Positions 46,387 through 55,781 of a DNA stretch of 64,000 nt are shown here, one piece after another (the first letter of the stretch is position 1; each line of letters opens with the position of its first letter). Under the pieces are notes generated by a model, which was not told where the DNA came from, ran no database searches, and was given only the letters and a program-made list of their open reading frames with translations. Origin of the DNA: Albidovulum denitrificans (GTDB lineage: Bacteria; Pseudomonadota; Alphaproteobacteria; Rhodobacterales; Rhodobacteraceae). The translations under genes were made by a program, and so were the position numbers. The DNA lies in contig NZ_PVEP01000001.1 of assembly GCF_002973535.1 (NCBI RefSeq), positions 930,001 through 994,000 on the forward strand. Direction: 5' to 3'.

Positions 46387-46974
46387 ATGGGACGCGCGAA
46401 CCCCAAGGCCGAGGTGTTCTATGCAAGGCAGGACAGATGGCGCGCGGAACTGGCCGCCCTGCGCGGGGTCCTGCGTGACAGCGGGTTGTGCGAAGACTTC
46501 AAGTGGCGCTCCCCCGTCTATACCCATGACGGCCACAACGTCGCGCTGGTCTGGGGCTTCAAGGACCACGCGGCGCTGGGGTTCTTCAAGGGTGTGCTGC
46601 TGGCGGACAAGGCGGGCATCCTTGTCGCGCAAGGTGAAAATTCGCGCAGCACACGGGTGGTGAAGGTCACCAGCGTGGAGGAGGTAAGGCGGCTGGCGCC
46701 GACGCTTGCCGATTACCTTGCCGAGGCGATCGGGATCGAGAAGGCCGGGCTGAAGGTCGATCTGCCGAAGGACGACCTGGATTATCCGGCCGAGCTTGTC
46801 GACCGGCTGGATGCGGACGATGCGCTCCGCACCGCGTTCGAGGCGCTGACACCGGGGCGGCGGCGCAGTTGGGTGCTGCATGTCTCGCAGGCGAAACAGT
46901 CCAAGACGCGCGTCTCACGAATCGACAAGGCGGCGGAAAAGATCTTTGCCGGCAAGGGGTTGAACGACCGTTAA
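46387..46974 (+). CDS. YdeI/OmpD-associated family protein with DUF1801 domain
   Basis: A 195-residue protein: an N-terminal DUF1801 domain (about 10-110, with LCEDFKWRSPVYTHDGHNVALVWGFKDHAALGFFKGVLL) and a C-terminal helical OmdA/YdeI part ending ALTPGRRRSWVLHVSQAKQSKTRVSRIDKAAEKIFAGKGLNDR. Members are small cytoplasmic proteins loosely linked to envelope stress and bacteriocin protection; no activity is established. The ATG at 46387 follows GGAGG and is chosen over 46291. The TAA stop forms the first bases of the 93-bp repeat copy B. Confidence 0.88.
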   Translation: MGRANPKAEVFYARQDRWRAELAALRGVLRDSGLCEDFKWRSPVYTHDGHNVALVWGFKDHAALGFFKGVLLADKAGILVAQGENSRSTRVVKVTSVEEVRRLAPTLADYLAEAIGIEKAGLKVDLPKDDLDYPAELVDRLDADDALRTAFEALTPGRRRSWVLHVSQAKQSKTRVSRIDKAAEKIFAGKGLNDR

Positions 46975-47064
46975 AGCGTTTCGGGTCTACGTTGAGAAAG
47001 CAAGCATCAGAATTCGAACGTAATAAGTTCGAATTCTGATTCAGTGCAAACCCGAAATGCTATA
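46972..47064. repeat. 93-bp palindromic element, copy B, filling the gap between two convergent genes
   Basis: Identical in length and 82/93 bases with copy A at 2484-2576. The inner stem ATCAGAATTCGAAC (47006-47019) pairs perfectly with 47027-47040 around the loop GTAATAA. It starts at the TAA stop of the YdeI-type gene and ends two bases before the pcrA stop, so it is the whole intergenic region of a convergent pair and probably halts transcription from both sides. Confidence 0.88.
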
Positions 47065-47066
47065 AC

Positions 47067-49787
47067 TCAGAACGGGATCTCGTCCGCGATGTCGGCGGCG
47101 ACGACATATCCCGCCAGGACATGCTTCGTCCCCGCCTTGTCGAACGCCACCTCCAGCTTGTCGCCCTCAAGCGCCTCGACCGTGCCGTAGCCGAACTTCT
47201 TGTGGAACACCCGGTCGCCCTCGGTGAAGGACGACACCGCGTCGAGGTCGATCACGACATGACGTGCCTCGCGCGGCTGGCTGACGGGGCGGCTTCCGGC
47301 GCGGTCCTGCAACCGCTTCCAGCCGGGTGAGTTGTAGACGTCGGCGCGGGCAGCGCGATCCTCGACCGCCGAGGTGCCGAAGCCCTGACCGGCGGCGCCA
47401 AAGCCGCCGCCGTAAAGGCTCGGAGAGCTAATGTCGTCTATGTGCTCGTCAGGAAGTTCTTCGAGAAAACGCGACTTATATTGCGCCTCCCATCGCCCAT
47501 AGATCCGGCGGTTCGACGCATAGGAGATCGTGCAAAGCTCCTCGGCCCGCGTGATGCCGACATAGGCCAGCCGCCGCTCCTCCTCCAGCCCCTTCAACCC
47601 GCTTTCATCCATGGAGCGTTGGGACGGGAACAGCCCGTCCTCCCATCCCGGCAGGAAGACCACCGGAAACTCCAGCCCCTTGGCGGCGTGAAGCGTCATG
47701 ATGGTGATCTTCTCCTCCGCATCCTCGCTGTCATTGTCCATGATAAGCGAGACATGTTCGAGGAAACCCTGAAGATTATCGAAGGATTCCAGCGCCTTCA
47801 CGAGTTCTTTCAGGTTCTCCAGCCGCCCCGGCGCCTCGGGCGTCTTGTCGTTCTGCCACATCTCGGTGTAGCCGGAGTCTTCAAGGATCGTCTCGGCGAG
47901 GCGGACGTGGTCCCCGTCTAGGAACGATAGCTCCCTTTCAACCAGCCATCGTTTGGATTGATACTGTTCAAGTTCAATAGCAATTGGCTCCGCCAGCGCT
48001 CGATCGGCGCCTTCAGGTTCGGGAAATTCATCGAGTTCAGCCGCCAACTGCGCGATCGCTTCATCAAAGACGCCAATCGCTTCTTTGCGCTTCTTAATCT
48101 CCAATTCATTCCCGACATTTCGAATAAACCAGTGCCAGCGGTCCACCGCCTCGACAAAGACGCGCAACTGCGCCCCGCCCTTGCCGCCGATCTGACCCGA
48201 CGCTACGCAGTAGCGCGCGCCTTCCAACAGGTTGACGCCATCCTCCCGCGCCTGACGCTGAATCACCTGCTGTGCCTTGTCGCCCAGCCCGCGCTTGGGG
48301 GTGTTGACCACCCGCTCAAACGCCAGATCGTCCTCGGGCGACACGGCGAGGCGGAAATAGGCCATCGCGTCGCGGATCTCCAACCGCTCATAGAATCGCG
48401 GGCCGCCGATGACGCGGTAGGGCAGGCCGATGGTCAGGAAACGGTCCTCGAAGGCGCGCATCTGGTGGCTGGCGCGGACGAGGATGGCCATTTCGTCGAG
48501 TCCAAAAGTCTGCGGGATCGGGAGATTGGAACGTCCTTCGGGCGTCAAGCTCTCCGCCCGCATGAGATTTACCTGATGAATATCCCCATCGCGATTCTTC
48601 GAGACCGTGCCGCCTTTGGCCAAGCGATCTGCTTCCTGTCCGGGCGATACAGACCGAGCGTTCTGCCTGCGTTTGGCGATAGCCGACACGCCGCTGTAGA
48701 GCGCTTCAATCTCCTCCCCGATCCAGCGGGCCTCTTCCTCGCCGTCCCAATGGCCGATCAGGCGAATCTTCTCTCCCCCCTTTTCTTCGGTCCAGAGATC
48801 CTTGCCCAAACGCTCCGCGTTACCCGAAATCAGCCGCGAGGCGGCGGCGAGGATGTGTTCGGTGGAACGATAGTTCTGTTCCAGCCGGATCACCTTGGCG
48901 CCGGGGAAGTCCTTTTCGAACCGCAGGATGTTGCCGACCTCGGCGCCGCGCCAGCCATAGATCGACTGGTCGTCGTCGCCCACGCAGCAGATGTTCTTGT
49001 GCCTGCCCGCCAGAAGCCGCAGCCAGAGATACTGGGCGATGTTCGTATCCTGATATTCGTCCACCAGAATATAGCGGAACCAGCGCTGATATTGTTCCAG
49101 AACGTCAGGCCGGGTCTGGAAGATGGTCACGACGTGAAGCAGGAGATCGCCGAAATCGCAGGCGTTCAGCGCCAGAAGACGTTGTTGATAGGCCGCGTAA
49201 AGTTCGGTTCCCATGTTGTTGAAATGGCTGGCTTCGGCGGCGGGGACCTGCTCCGGCCCCCAGGCGCGGTTCTTCCAACTGTCGATCAACCCGGCCAGTT
49301 GCCGCGCGGGCCAGCGTTTTTCGTCGATATTGGCCGCGACGATCAACTGCTTCATCAGCCGGATCTGGTCATCGGTATCGAGAATGGTGAAGTTGGATTT
49401 CAGCCCAACCAACTCCGCATGGCGGCGCAGGATTTTCACGCAGAGCGAATGGAAGGTCCCCATCCAGGGCAGGCCTTCCACCGGGCCGCCCATCAGCCGC
49501 CCGACCCTTTCCTTCATCTCGCGCGCGGCCTTGTTGGTGAAGGTGACGGCGAGGATCTCATTCGTCCGCGCCCTGCCCTGCCCCAGAAGATGCGCGATCC
49601 GCGCCGTCAGCGCGCGGGTCTTGCCGGTCCCGGCCCCCGCCAGCATCAGGACCGGGCCGTCCAGCGCATCCACCGCCTCGCGCTGCGCGGGGTTCAGCCC
49701 GTCAAGATAGGGCGCAGGCCGCGCGGCCATGGCGCGGGCGGAAAGGGATGCGCCTTCAAAGGCGTCGGCATCGTCAAAGCTGCTCAT
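47067..49787 (-). CDS. uvrD: ATP-dependent DNA helicase UvrD/PcrA, with two insertions
   Basis: A 906-residue SF1A helicase for nucleotide-excision and mismatch repair. Walker A GAGTGKT is at 51-57, DEYQDTN near 243, GDDDQSIYGWRGA near 270, QNYRSTEHIL near 303, LHAAKGLEFPVVFLPGWEDG near 699 and the C-terminal Tudor-like FHKKFGYGTVEALEGDKLEV. Compared with typical PcrA/UvrD, about 65 residues (365-429) lie between EEIEAL and LDEMAILVRAS, and about 70 residues (555-628) lie between RWHWF and RLAETILEDSGYTEMW. Both coding stretches look less GC-rich than the rest. ATG at 49787 is chosen over 49943. Confidence 0.93.
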   Translation of the reverse strand: MSSFDDADAFEGASLSARAMAARPAPYLDGLNPAQREAVDALDGPVLMLAGAGTGKTRALTARIAHLLGQGRARTNEILAVTFTNKAAREMKERVGRLMGGPVEGLPWMGTFHSLCVKILRRHAELVGLKSNFTILDTDDQIRLMKQLIVAANIDEKRWPARQLAGLIDSWKNRAWGPEQVPAAEASHFNNMGTELYAAYQQRLLALNACDFGDLLLHVVTIFQTRPDVLEQYQRWFRYILVDEYQDTNIAQYLWLRLLAGRHKNICCVGDDDQSIYGWRGAEVGNILRFEKDFPGAKVIRLEQNYRSTEHILAAASRLISGNAERLGKDLWTEEKGGEKIRLIGHWDGEEEARWIGEEIEALYSGVSAIAKRRQNARSVSPGQEADRLAKGGTVSKNRDGDIHQVNLMRAESLTPEGRSNLPIPQTFGLDEMAILVRASHQMRAFEDRFLTIGLPYRVIGGPRFYERLEIRDAMAYFRLAVSPEDDLAFERVVNTPKRGLGDKAQQVIQRQAREDGVNLLEGARYCVASGQIGGKGGAQLRVFVEAVDRWHWFIRNVGNELEIKKRKEAIGVFDEAIAQLAAELDEFPEPEGADRALAEPIAIELEQYQSKRWLVERELSFLDGDHVRLAETILEDSGYTEMWQNDKTPEAPGRLENLKELVKALESFDNLQGFLEHVSLIMDNDSEDAEEKITIMTLHAAKGLEFPVVFLPGWEDGLFPSQRSMDESGLKGLEEERRLAYVGITRAEELCTISYASNRRIYGRWEAQYKSRFLEELPDEHIDDISSPSLYGGGFGAAGQGFGTSAVEDRAARADVYNSPGWKRLQDRAGSRPVSQPREARHVVIDLDAVSSFTEGDRVFHKKFGYGTVEALEGDKLEVAFDKAGTKHVLAGYVVAADIADEIPF

Positions 49788-49891
49788 GCGCGACAATCTA
49801 GACGCATCGTTTCGCGAATAAAAGACAAGTTCACACTCTGTTCCTTCCGTTACGCTGGACTTTCCCGCGCAGGCCAAGAAGAAATGCCGCC

Positions 49892-51025
49892 ATGGACCTG
49901 CATTCGCGCTACCCCGCCCTCTCCGACCTGAAAGCCCGCGCAAGGGCGCGGATGCCGTGGTTCGTCTGGGAATACCTCGAAAGCGCCACGGGAACCGAGG
50001 CGACGCAGGGCCGGAACCGCGCGAAGCTGGATGAGGTTCTGCTCAGCCCCTCGGTCCTGCATGGCGAATTCACCCCGGACCTGAGCGTGCAGATGTTCGG
50101 CCAGACCTATCCCCTGCCCTTCGGCATCTCGCCCGTCGGCATGTCGGGCATCTTCTGGCCCGATGCGGAACGGATGCTGGCGGCGGCGGCCGCGGCGGCG
50201 GGCATTCCCTATGGCCTTTCCACCGTCGCCGCCCAGACGCCCGAGGCGGTGGCACCCCATCTGGGCGCGCATGGCTGGTTCCAGATGTACCCCCCGCGCG
50301 ATCCCGGCATCCGCACCGACATGCTGAAACGCGCGAAGGCGGCGGGGTTTTCCGCGCTGATCCTGACCGTTGACGTGCCGGTCGCCAGCCGCCGGGAACG
50401 CCAGACCCGGTCGGGCCTGACCCAGCCGCCGCGCCTGACGCCGCGCCTTCTGGCGCAGGTGATGCAGCGCCCGGCCTGGGCGCTTGGCACCCTGAAACAC
50501 GGGATGCCCCGGATGCGGCTGATGGACAGCTACGCCGACACGTCGGTGAAGACGTCCTCCACCGCGCATGTGGGCTATCTGCTGCGCACCTCGCCCGACT
50601 GGGACTATGTCAAATGGTTGCGCGACGCCTGGGACGGCCCGTTTATCGTCAAGGGCGTGCTGCGCGCCGACGATGCCGCGCGCTTGCAGGACGAAGGCGT
50701 GGACGCGATCTGGGTCTCGAACCATGCCGGGCGGCAGTTCGACGCCGCCCCCGCCTCGATCGAGGCTTTGCCCGAGGTGCGCGCCGCCACGACCCTGCCG
50801 GTGATCTTCGACAGCGGGATCGAGGGCGGGCTGGACATGCTGCGCGCCGTGGCACTCGGCGCGGATTTCGTGATGATGGGGCGGGCCTGGCACTATGCAC
50901 TGGCCGCGTTGGGCGAAGCTGGTCCCGCGCATCTGGTCGATATGCTGAGGCTCGACCTGATTTCCAACATGGGCCAGATGGGGACCCGCAGCCTGACCGA
51001 TGTCCGCGCCCGCCTGATCGGCTGA
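49892..51025 (+). CDS. lldD: FMN-dependent alpha-hydroxy-acid dehydrogenase, L-lactate type
   Basis: The 377 residues form a TIM-barrel FMN enzyme oxidising an L-2-hydroxy acid. Landmarks: YLESATGTEATQGRNRAKLDEVLL near 28-51, PFGISPVGMSGIFWPDAE near 75, FQMYPPRDPG, LTVDVPVASRRERQTR (near 166) and the catalytic SNHAGRQFDAAPAS with the essential histidine near 282, then DSGIEGGLDMLRAVALGADFVMMGRA. L-lactate is most likely, though glycolate or mandelate cannot be excluded. It is divergent from uvrD. Confidence 0.9.
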   Translation: MDLHSRYPALSDLKARARARMPWFVWEYLESATGTEATQGRNRAKLDEVLLSPSVLHGEFTPDLSVQMFGQTYPLPFGISPVGMSGIFWPDAERMLAAAAAAAGIPYGLSTVAAQTPEAVAPHLGAHGWFQMYPPRDPGIRTDMLKRAKAAGFSALILTVDVPVASRRERQTRSGLTQPPRLTPRLLAQVMQRPAWALGTLKHGMPRMRLMDSYADTSVKTSSTAHVGYLLRTSPDWDYVKWLRDAWDGPFIVKGVLRADDAARLQDEGVDAIWVSNHAGRQFDAAPASIEALPEVRAATTLPVIFDSGIEGGLDMLRAVALGADFVMMGRAWHYALAALGEAGPAHLVDMLRLDLISNMGQMGTRSLTDVRARLIG

Positions 51026-51189
51026 CCCGGTCGTTTTCGGCGGAATTGCTTCGTTCCCGCAGCAGCCTGCGGCACGGGGCGCGGTATCACGGGCAAAATG
51101 TTACAGAAACCTTACACTCTGCGGCCCTAAGGCATTGCGCCGCAGCGCAGCATCGCTAATCTTCGCGCCGCGCAATGGGAGAGCCTGGC

Positions 51190-54100
51190 ATGACCGACTT
51201 CAAGAAGATCCTAGTGGCCAACCGGGGTGAGATCGCGATCCGCGTGATGCGGGCGGCGACCGAGTTGGGCAAACGGACCGTGGCGGTCTATGCCGAGGAG
51301 GACAAGCTGTCGCTTCACCGCTTCAAGGCGGATGAGGCCTACCGGATCGGCGAGGGCATGGGGCCGGTCGCGGCCTATCTGTCGATCCCCGAGATCATCC
51401 GGGTGGCGAAGGAATGCGGCGCCGACGCGATCCATCCGGGCTATGGCCTTCTGTCGGAGAACCCCGATTTCGTCGAAGCCTGCGCGGCGAACGGCATCAC
51501 CTTCATCGGCCCGAAGGCCGAAACGATGCGCGCCCTTGGCGACAAGGCCTCGGCCCGCCGCGTCGCCATTGCCGCCGGTGTGCCGGTGATCCCGGCGACC
51601 GAGGTGCTGGGCGATGATTTCGACGCGATCAAGCGCGAGGCCGCGGAAATCGGCTATCCGCTGATGCTCAAGGCCTCATGGGGCGGCGGCGGCCGGGGCA
51701 TGCGCCCGATCACCAAGCCCGAGGAGCTGGTCGAGAAGGTCCGCGAGGGGCGGCGTGAGGCGGAAGCGGCCTTTGGCAATGGCGAGGGCTATCTGGAAAA
51801 GATGATCCTGCGCGCGCGCCATGTCGAGGTGCAGATCCTCGGCGACCAGCACGGGCAGATCTATCACCTCTTTGAACGCGACTGCACCGTCCAGCGCCGC
51901 AACCAGAAGGTCGTCGAACGCGCCCCCGCGCCCTATCTGACCGATGCGCAGCGGGCCGAGATCTGCGAGCTTGGCCGCAAGATCTGCGCCCATGTGAATT
52001 ACGAATGCGCGGGGACGGTCGAGTTCCTGATGGATATGGACTCCGGCCAGTTCTACTTCATCGAGGTCAACCCCCGCGTTCAGGTCGAACATACCGTCAC
52101 CGAAGAGGTGACCGGCATCGACATCGTGCAGGCCCAGATCAAGATCGCCGAGGGCAAGACCCTGGCCGAGGCGACCGGCGTCGCGCGGCAAGAGGACGTA
52201 CAGCTTCGCGGCCATGCGATCCAGTGCCGGGTCACGACCGAGGACCCGCAGAACAACTTCATCCCCGATTACGGCCGCATCACCGCCTATCGCTCCGCGA
52301 CCGGCATGGGCATCCGCCTTGATGGCGGCACGGCCTATGCGGGCGGCGTCATCACCCGCTACTACGACTCGCTTCTGGTCAAGGTCACGGCCTGGGCGCC
52401 GACGCCGGAACAGGCGATCAGCCGCATGGACCGGGCGCTGCGCGAATTCCGCGTGCGCGGTGTCAGCACCAACATCGCCTTTGTCGAAAACCTGCTGAAG
52501 CACCCGACCTTCCTCGACAACACCTATACGACCAAGTTCATCGACACGACGCCGGATCTTTTCAGCTTCAAAAAGCGCCGCGACCGGGCGACGAAGATCC
52601 TGACCTATATCGCCGACATCACGGTGAACGGACACCCGGAGACGGCGGGCCGTGCCCGGCCCCATGCCGAGGCGCGCCCGCCAAAGGCCCCGCGTCCGGC
52701 CAAGGCCCCCGCGAAGGGGACCCGCGACCTGCTGGTCGAAAAGGGTCCGCAGGCGGTTGCCGACTGGATGGGGGCGCAGAAAAAGCTTCTGCTGACCGAC
52801 ACGACGATGCGCGACGGGCATCAGTCGCTTCTGGCCACGCGGATGCGCTCGATCGACATGATCAAGGTGGCGCCGGCCTATGCGGCGAACCTCTCCCCGC
52901 TTTTCTCCGTCGAATGCTGGGGCGGCGCGACCTTCGACGTCGCCTATCGCTTCTTGCAGGAATGCCCATGGCAGCGTTTGCGCGACCTGCGCGCGGCGAT
53001 GCCGAACCTGATGACGCAGATGCTGCTGCGCGCCTCGAACGGGGTCGGTTACACCAACTATCCCGACAACGTGGTGCAGGAATTCGTGCGTCAGGCCGCG
53101 ACCACCGGCATCGACGTCTTCCGCGTTTTCGACAGTCTCAACTGGGTCGAAAACATGCGCGTCGCGATGGATGCGGTGATCGCGAACGACAAGGTCTGCG
53201 AGGCGGCGATCTGCTACACGGGCGACATCCTGAACCCGGACCGCGCGAAGTATGACCTGAACTATTACGTCGCGATGGGGAAAGAGCTGAAGGCCGCGGG
53301 CGCGCATGTGCTGGGCCTGAAGGACATGGCGGGGCTGCTGAAGCCCGCCGCGGCCCGCGCCCTCTTCAAGGCGCTGAAGGAAGAGGTCGGCCTGCCGATC
53401 CACTTCCACACCCATGACACGAGCGGAATCGCAGGCGCCACGATCCTTGCCGCCGCCGATGCCGGAGTTTCGGCCGTGGATGCGGCGATGGATGCCTTCT
53501 CGGGCGGGACCTCGCAGCCCTGCCTTGGCTCCATCGTCGAGGCGATGGCGCATACGGAGCGTGACACCGGCCTCGACATCGCCGCCATCCGTGAGATTTC
53601 GAACTATTGGGAGGCCGTGCGCCACCAGTATGCGGCCTTCGAAAGCGGGCTCGAAGCCCCGGCGTCGGAGGTCTACCTGCACGAAATGCCGGGCGGGCAG
53701 TTCACCAACCTCAAGGCGCAGGCGCGGTCCCTTGGCCTTGAGGAACGCTGGCATGAGGTGGCCCAGACCTATGCCGATGTGAACCGGATGTTCGGCGATA
53801 TCGTCAAGGTCACGCCCTCCTCGAAGGTCGTGGGCGACATGGCGCTGATGATGGTGGCGCAGGGCCTGACACGGGCGCAGGTAGAGGACCCGGGCATCGA
53901 CGTGGCCTTCCCCGACTCTGTCGTCGACATGATGCGCGGCAATCTCGGCCAGCCGCCGGGCGGCTTCCCCGAAGGCATCGTCAGGAAGGTCTTGAAGGGC
54001 GAGGCGCCCAATACCGAACGCCCCGGCAAGCACCTGACGCCGGTCGATCTTGAGGCGACGCGCGCCGAGGTCTCGGGCGAGCTTGGTGGTTTCAGGATCG

Positions 54101-54630
54101 ACGATGAGGACCTCAACGGCTACCTGATGTATCCCAAGGTCTTCCTCGACTACATGGGTCGGCACCGCAACTATGGCCCGGTCCGCACGCTGCCGACGCC
54201 GATCTTCTTCTACGGCATGGAGCCGGGGCAGGAGATCACGGCCGAGATCGACCCCGGCAAGACGCTGGAAATCCGGCTTCAGACCGTGGGCGAGACCGAC
54301 GATCAGGGTGAGGTGAAGGTCTTCTTCGAACTGAACGGCCAGCCCCGCGTGATCCGGGTGCCGAACCGTCTGGTCAAGGCCGCGACCGCGACCAAGCCCA
54401 AGGCGGCCGAGGGCAACCCCAACCATATCGGCGCGCCGATGCCCGGTTCCGTCGCCTCCGTCGCCGTGACGGCGGGGCAGAAGGTCAACGCGGGCGACCT
54501 TCTGCTGACCATCGAGGCGATGAAGATGGAAACCGGCATCCATGCCGACCGCCCCGCCACCGTCAAGGCGCTGCATGTCGCGGCGGGCGCACAGATCGAC
54601 GCAAAGGACCTGTTGATAGAACTGGAATGA
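51190..54630 (+). CDS. pyc: Pyruvate carboxylase
   Basis: Biotin-dependent anaplerotic enzyme making oxaloacetate from pyruvate, CO2 and ATP. The single 1146-residue chain has an ATP-grasp biotin carboxylase domain (about 1-455, with HVEVQILGDQHGQIYHLFERDCTVQRR), a carboxyltransferase domain (about 535-830, beginning LLLTDTTMRDGHQSLLATRMR, with metal-binding HTHDTSG) and a C-terminal biotin carrier domain whose EAMKMET holds the biotinyl Lys1112. The ATG at 51190 is preferred over 51175 because GGAGAG stands seven bases before it. Confidence 0.97.
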   Translation: MTDFKKILVANRGEIAIRVMRAATELGKRTVAVYAEEDKLSLHRFKADEAYRIGEGMGPVAAYLSIPEIIRVAKECGADAIHPGYGLLSENPDFVEACAANGITFIGPKAETMRALGDKASARRVAIAAGVPVIPATEVLGDDFDAIKREAAEIGYPLMLKASWGGGGRGMRPITKPEELVEKVREGRREAEAAFGNGEGYLEKMILRARHVEVQILGDQHGQIYHLFERDCTVQRRNQKVVERAPAPYLTDAQRAEICELGRKICAHVNYECAGTVEFLMDMDSGQFYFIEVNPRVQVEHTVTEEVTGIDIVQAQIKIAEGKTLAEATGVARQEDVQLRGHAIQCRVTTEDPQNNFIPDYGRITAYRSATGMGIRLDGGTAYAGGVITRYYDSLLVKVTAWAPTPEQAISRMDRALREFRVRGVSTNIAFVENLLKHPTFLDNTYTTKFIDTTPDLFSFKKRRDRATKILTYIADITVNGHPETAGRARPHAEARPPKAPRPAKAPAKGTRDLLVEKGPQAVADWMGAQKKLLLTDTTMRDGHQSLLATRMRSIDMIKVAPAYAANLSPLFSVECWGGATFDVAYRFLQECPWQRLRDLRAAMPNLMTQMLLRASNGVGYTNYPDNVVQEFVRQAATTGIDVFRVFDSLNWVENMRVAMDAVIANDKVCEAAICYTGDILNPDRAKYDLNYYVAMGKELKAAGAHVLGLKDMAGLLKPAAARALFKALKEEVGLPIHFHTHDTSGIAGATILAAADAGVSAVDAAMDAFSGGTSQPCLGSIVEAMAHTERDTGLDIAAIREISNYWEAVRHQYAAFESGLEAPASEVYLHEMPGGQFTNLKAQARSLGLEERWHEVAQTYADVNRMFGDIVKVTPSSKVVGDMALMMVAQGLTRAQVEDPGIDVAFPDSVVDMMRGNLGQPPGGFPEGIVRKVLKGEAPNTERPGKHLTPVDLEATRAEVSGELGGFRIDDEDLNGYLMYPKVFLDYMGRHRNYGPVRTLPTPIFFYGMEPGQEITAEIDPGKTLEIRLQTVGETDDQGEVKVFFELNGQPRVIRVPNRLVKAATATKPKAAEGNPNHIGAPMPGSVASVAVTAGQKVNAGDLLLTIEAMKMETGIHADRPATVKALHVAAGAQIDAKDLLIELE

Positions 54631-54633
54631 GTG

Positions 54634-55137
54634 ATGCGTTTTGCCTGTCTTCTTGCCCTCTCGCTGGCCCTGCCGGGGCTGGCGCGGGCGCAGGACCCCA
54701 CCATCAATTTCGCCGGCGACGACCCGGTGATGAACCGCGCCATCGAAACGGCGGTTTCCACCCTGCCGGTCTTTCTGGCCCATGCCGGGGCCGGGACAAA
54801 GCTTTCGGCGATCGAATATTCGGTCAAGGTCTCGGTGAAGGTGGACCATCCCGAGATGGAGCATGAGATCATCTGGGTCTCTCCCTTCATGCTGTCGCCC
54901 GACGGTCAGGGCAAGGGAGAGCTTGCCAACGAACCCGTGGCGCTGCCGGGGATGCAGATCGGCGACACGCTGACCTTCACCCGCGACCAGATCGAGGATT
55001 GGGGGTTCGAGGGGCCGGACGGCCACCTTTACGGCCATTACACCACCCGCGTGATGATCCCGCAGCTTGACGCCGAATCCGCCGCCTATATCACCGATCT
55101 TCTGTCGAAGGACCCGATGCCCGCCGATTGGCGCTGA
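54634..55137 (+). CDS. DUF2314 family exported protein
   Basis: The 167-residue protein has a Sec signal peptide (MRFACLLALSLALPGLARAQ, cleavage about residue 19-20). The mature part matches DUF2314: AIETAVSTLPVFLAHAG, then YSVKVSVKVDHPEMEHEIIWVSPFM and the conserved QIGDTLTFTRDQIEDWGFEGPDGHLYGHYTTRVM. The E. coli relative is YegJ; function unknown. A GTG one codon earlier is possible. It follows pyc by only three bases and is probably in the same transcript. Confidence 0.88.
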   Translation: MRFACLLALSLALPGLARAQDPTINFAGDDPVMNRAIETAVSTLPVFLAHAGAGTKLSAIEYSVKVSVKVDHPEMEHEIIWVSPFMLSPDGQGKGELANEPVALPGMQIGDTLTFTRDQIEDWGFEGPDGHLYGHYTTRVMIPQLDAESAAYITDLLSKDPMPADWR

Positions 55138-55165
55138 GCGGGGGGGGGGAGGCCCATACCTCGCC

Positions 55166-55228
55166 GTCCCGGACCCCGATCCGGGACCTCCGCCACCGGA
55201 AGAAGAGGTCCCGGATCAGGTCCGGGAC
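55166..55228. repeat. Long imperfect inverted repeat
   Basis: GTCCCGGACCCCGATCCGGG plus ACCTC (55166-55190) pairs with 55205-55228 (GAGGTCCCGGATCAGG plus TCCGGGAC) with two mismatches around a 14-base loop. Similar GTCCCGGA-GATCCGGGAC hairpins are common intergenic repeats in alphaproteobacteria as I recall. It lies 28 bases past the DUF2314 stop and may end that transcript, though no T-run follows. The rest of 55138-55458 shows nothing further I can support. Confidence 0.7.
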
Positions 55229-55458
55229 GCTGCCGCCGTCACCCCCCTCCGGCCCCGCCGGGCCAGCGGCCGACCGCCCGCATGGGCGGCCGCTTCTGCA
55301 ACGTGGCGCGCTGAACGAACGATGGATGCACCGTCACCATAAAGTGGCAACCTCAACCGTCGCGGCGCCCCCCCGCGGTCGTCCGCCGACCCTGCCCCGT
55401 TAGGCCAGCGTTAATCGCCCCCCTCTACCCTGCCTGCGGGGAATGAAGGGGTAGCAAG

Positions 55459-55773
55459 ATGATTCATGACAGACACGCGGCGCTTGAGGTCTTTCTGGTG
55501 CAGGACGTGATCCTGACGCTGGGCGGGCTGCGCGGCACGCTGGGCTGGCTCGGCACGGCCGAGGACTGTTCGCCGGTCCAGCGGGCCGAGGCGTTCGCGC
55601 GCATCGCCCGCCAGATCGGCGCGGTCGAGGATCGCGCGCGCGCACTTTGGCAGGACATGCGCACACCGCCGCCCGACGATGCCGGGGCGGCGGCGAACCT
55701 GTTCCTGCCCGAGGCGGGCGAGGCCGCCCTGCCCGCGCGGGCGATCTTTCGCACCTGCCGGGCCGGGGCGTGA
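55459..55773 (+). CDS. Small hypothetical protein
   Basis: A 104-residue protein with no signal peptide or membrane helix and no family I recognise. It contains helical stretches FLVQDVILTLGGLRGTLGWLG (about 12-32) and AEAFARIARQIGAVEDRARALW (about 43-64). Codon use fits the neighbours. A purine-rich GAATGAAGGGGTAG precedes the start. It stands alone between a repeat and the convergent Hint-domain gene, so its reality rests on composition and a ribosome site only. Confidence 0.55.
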   Translation: MIHDRHAALEVFLVQDVILTLGGLRGTLGWLGTAEDCSPVQRAEAFARIARQIGAVEDRARALWQDMRTPPPDDAGAAANLFLPEAGEAALPARAIFRTCRAGA

Positions 55774-55781
55774 GGCGCGGG

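Noticed and set aside
51676-55038. 1120-residue open frame antisense to pyruvate carboxylase
   Set aside because: Shadow of pyc; no domains recognisable.
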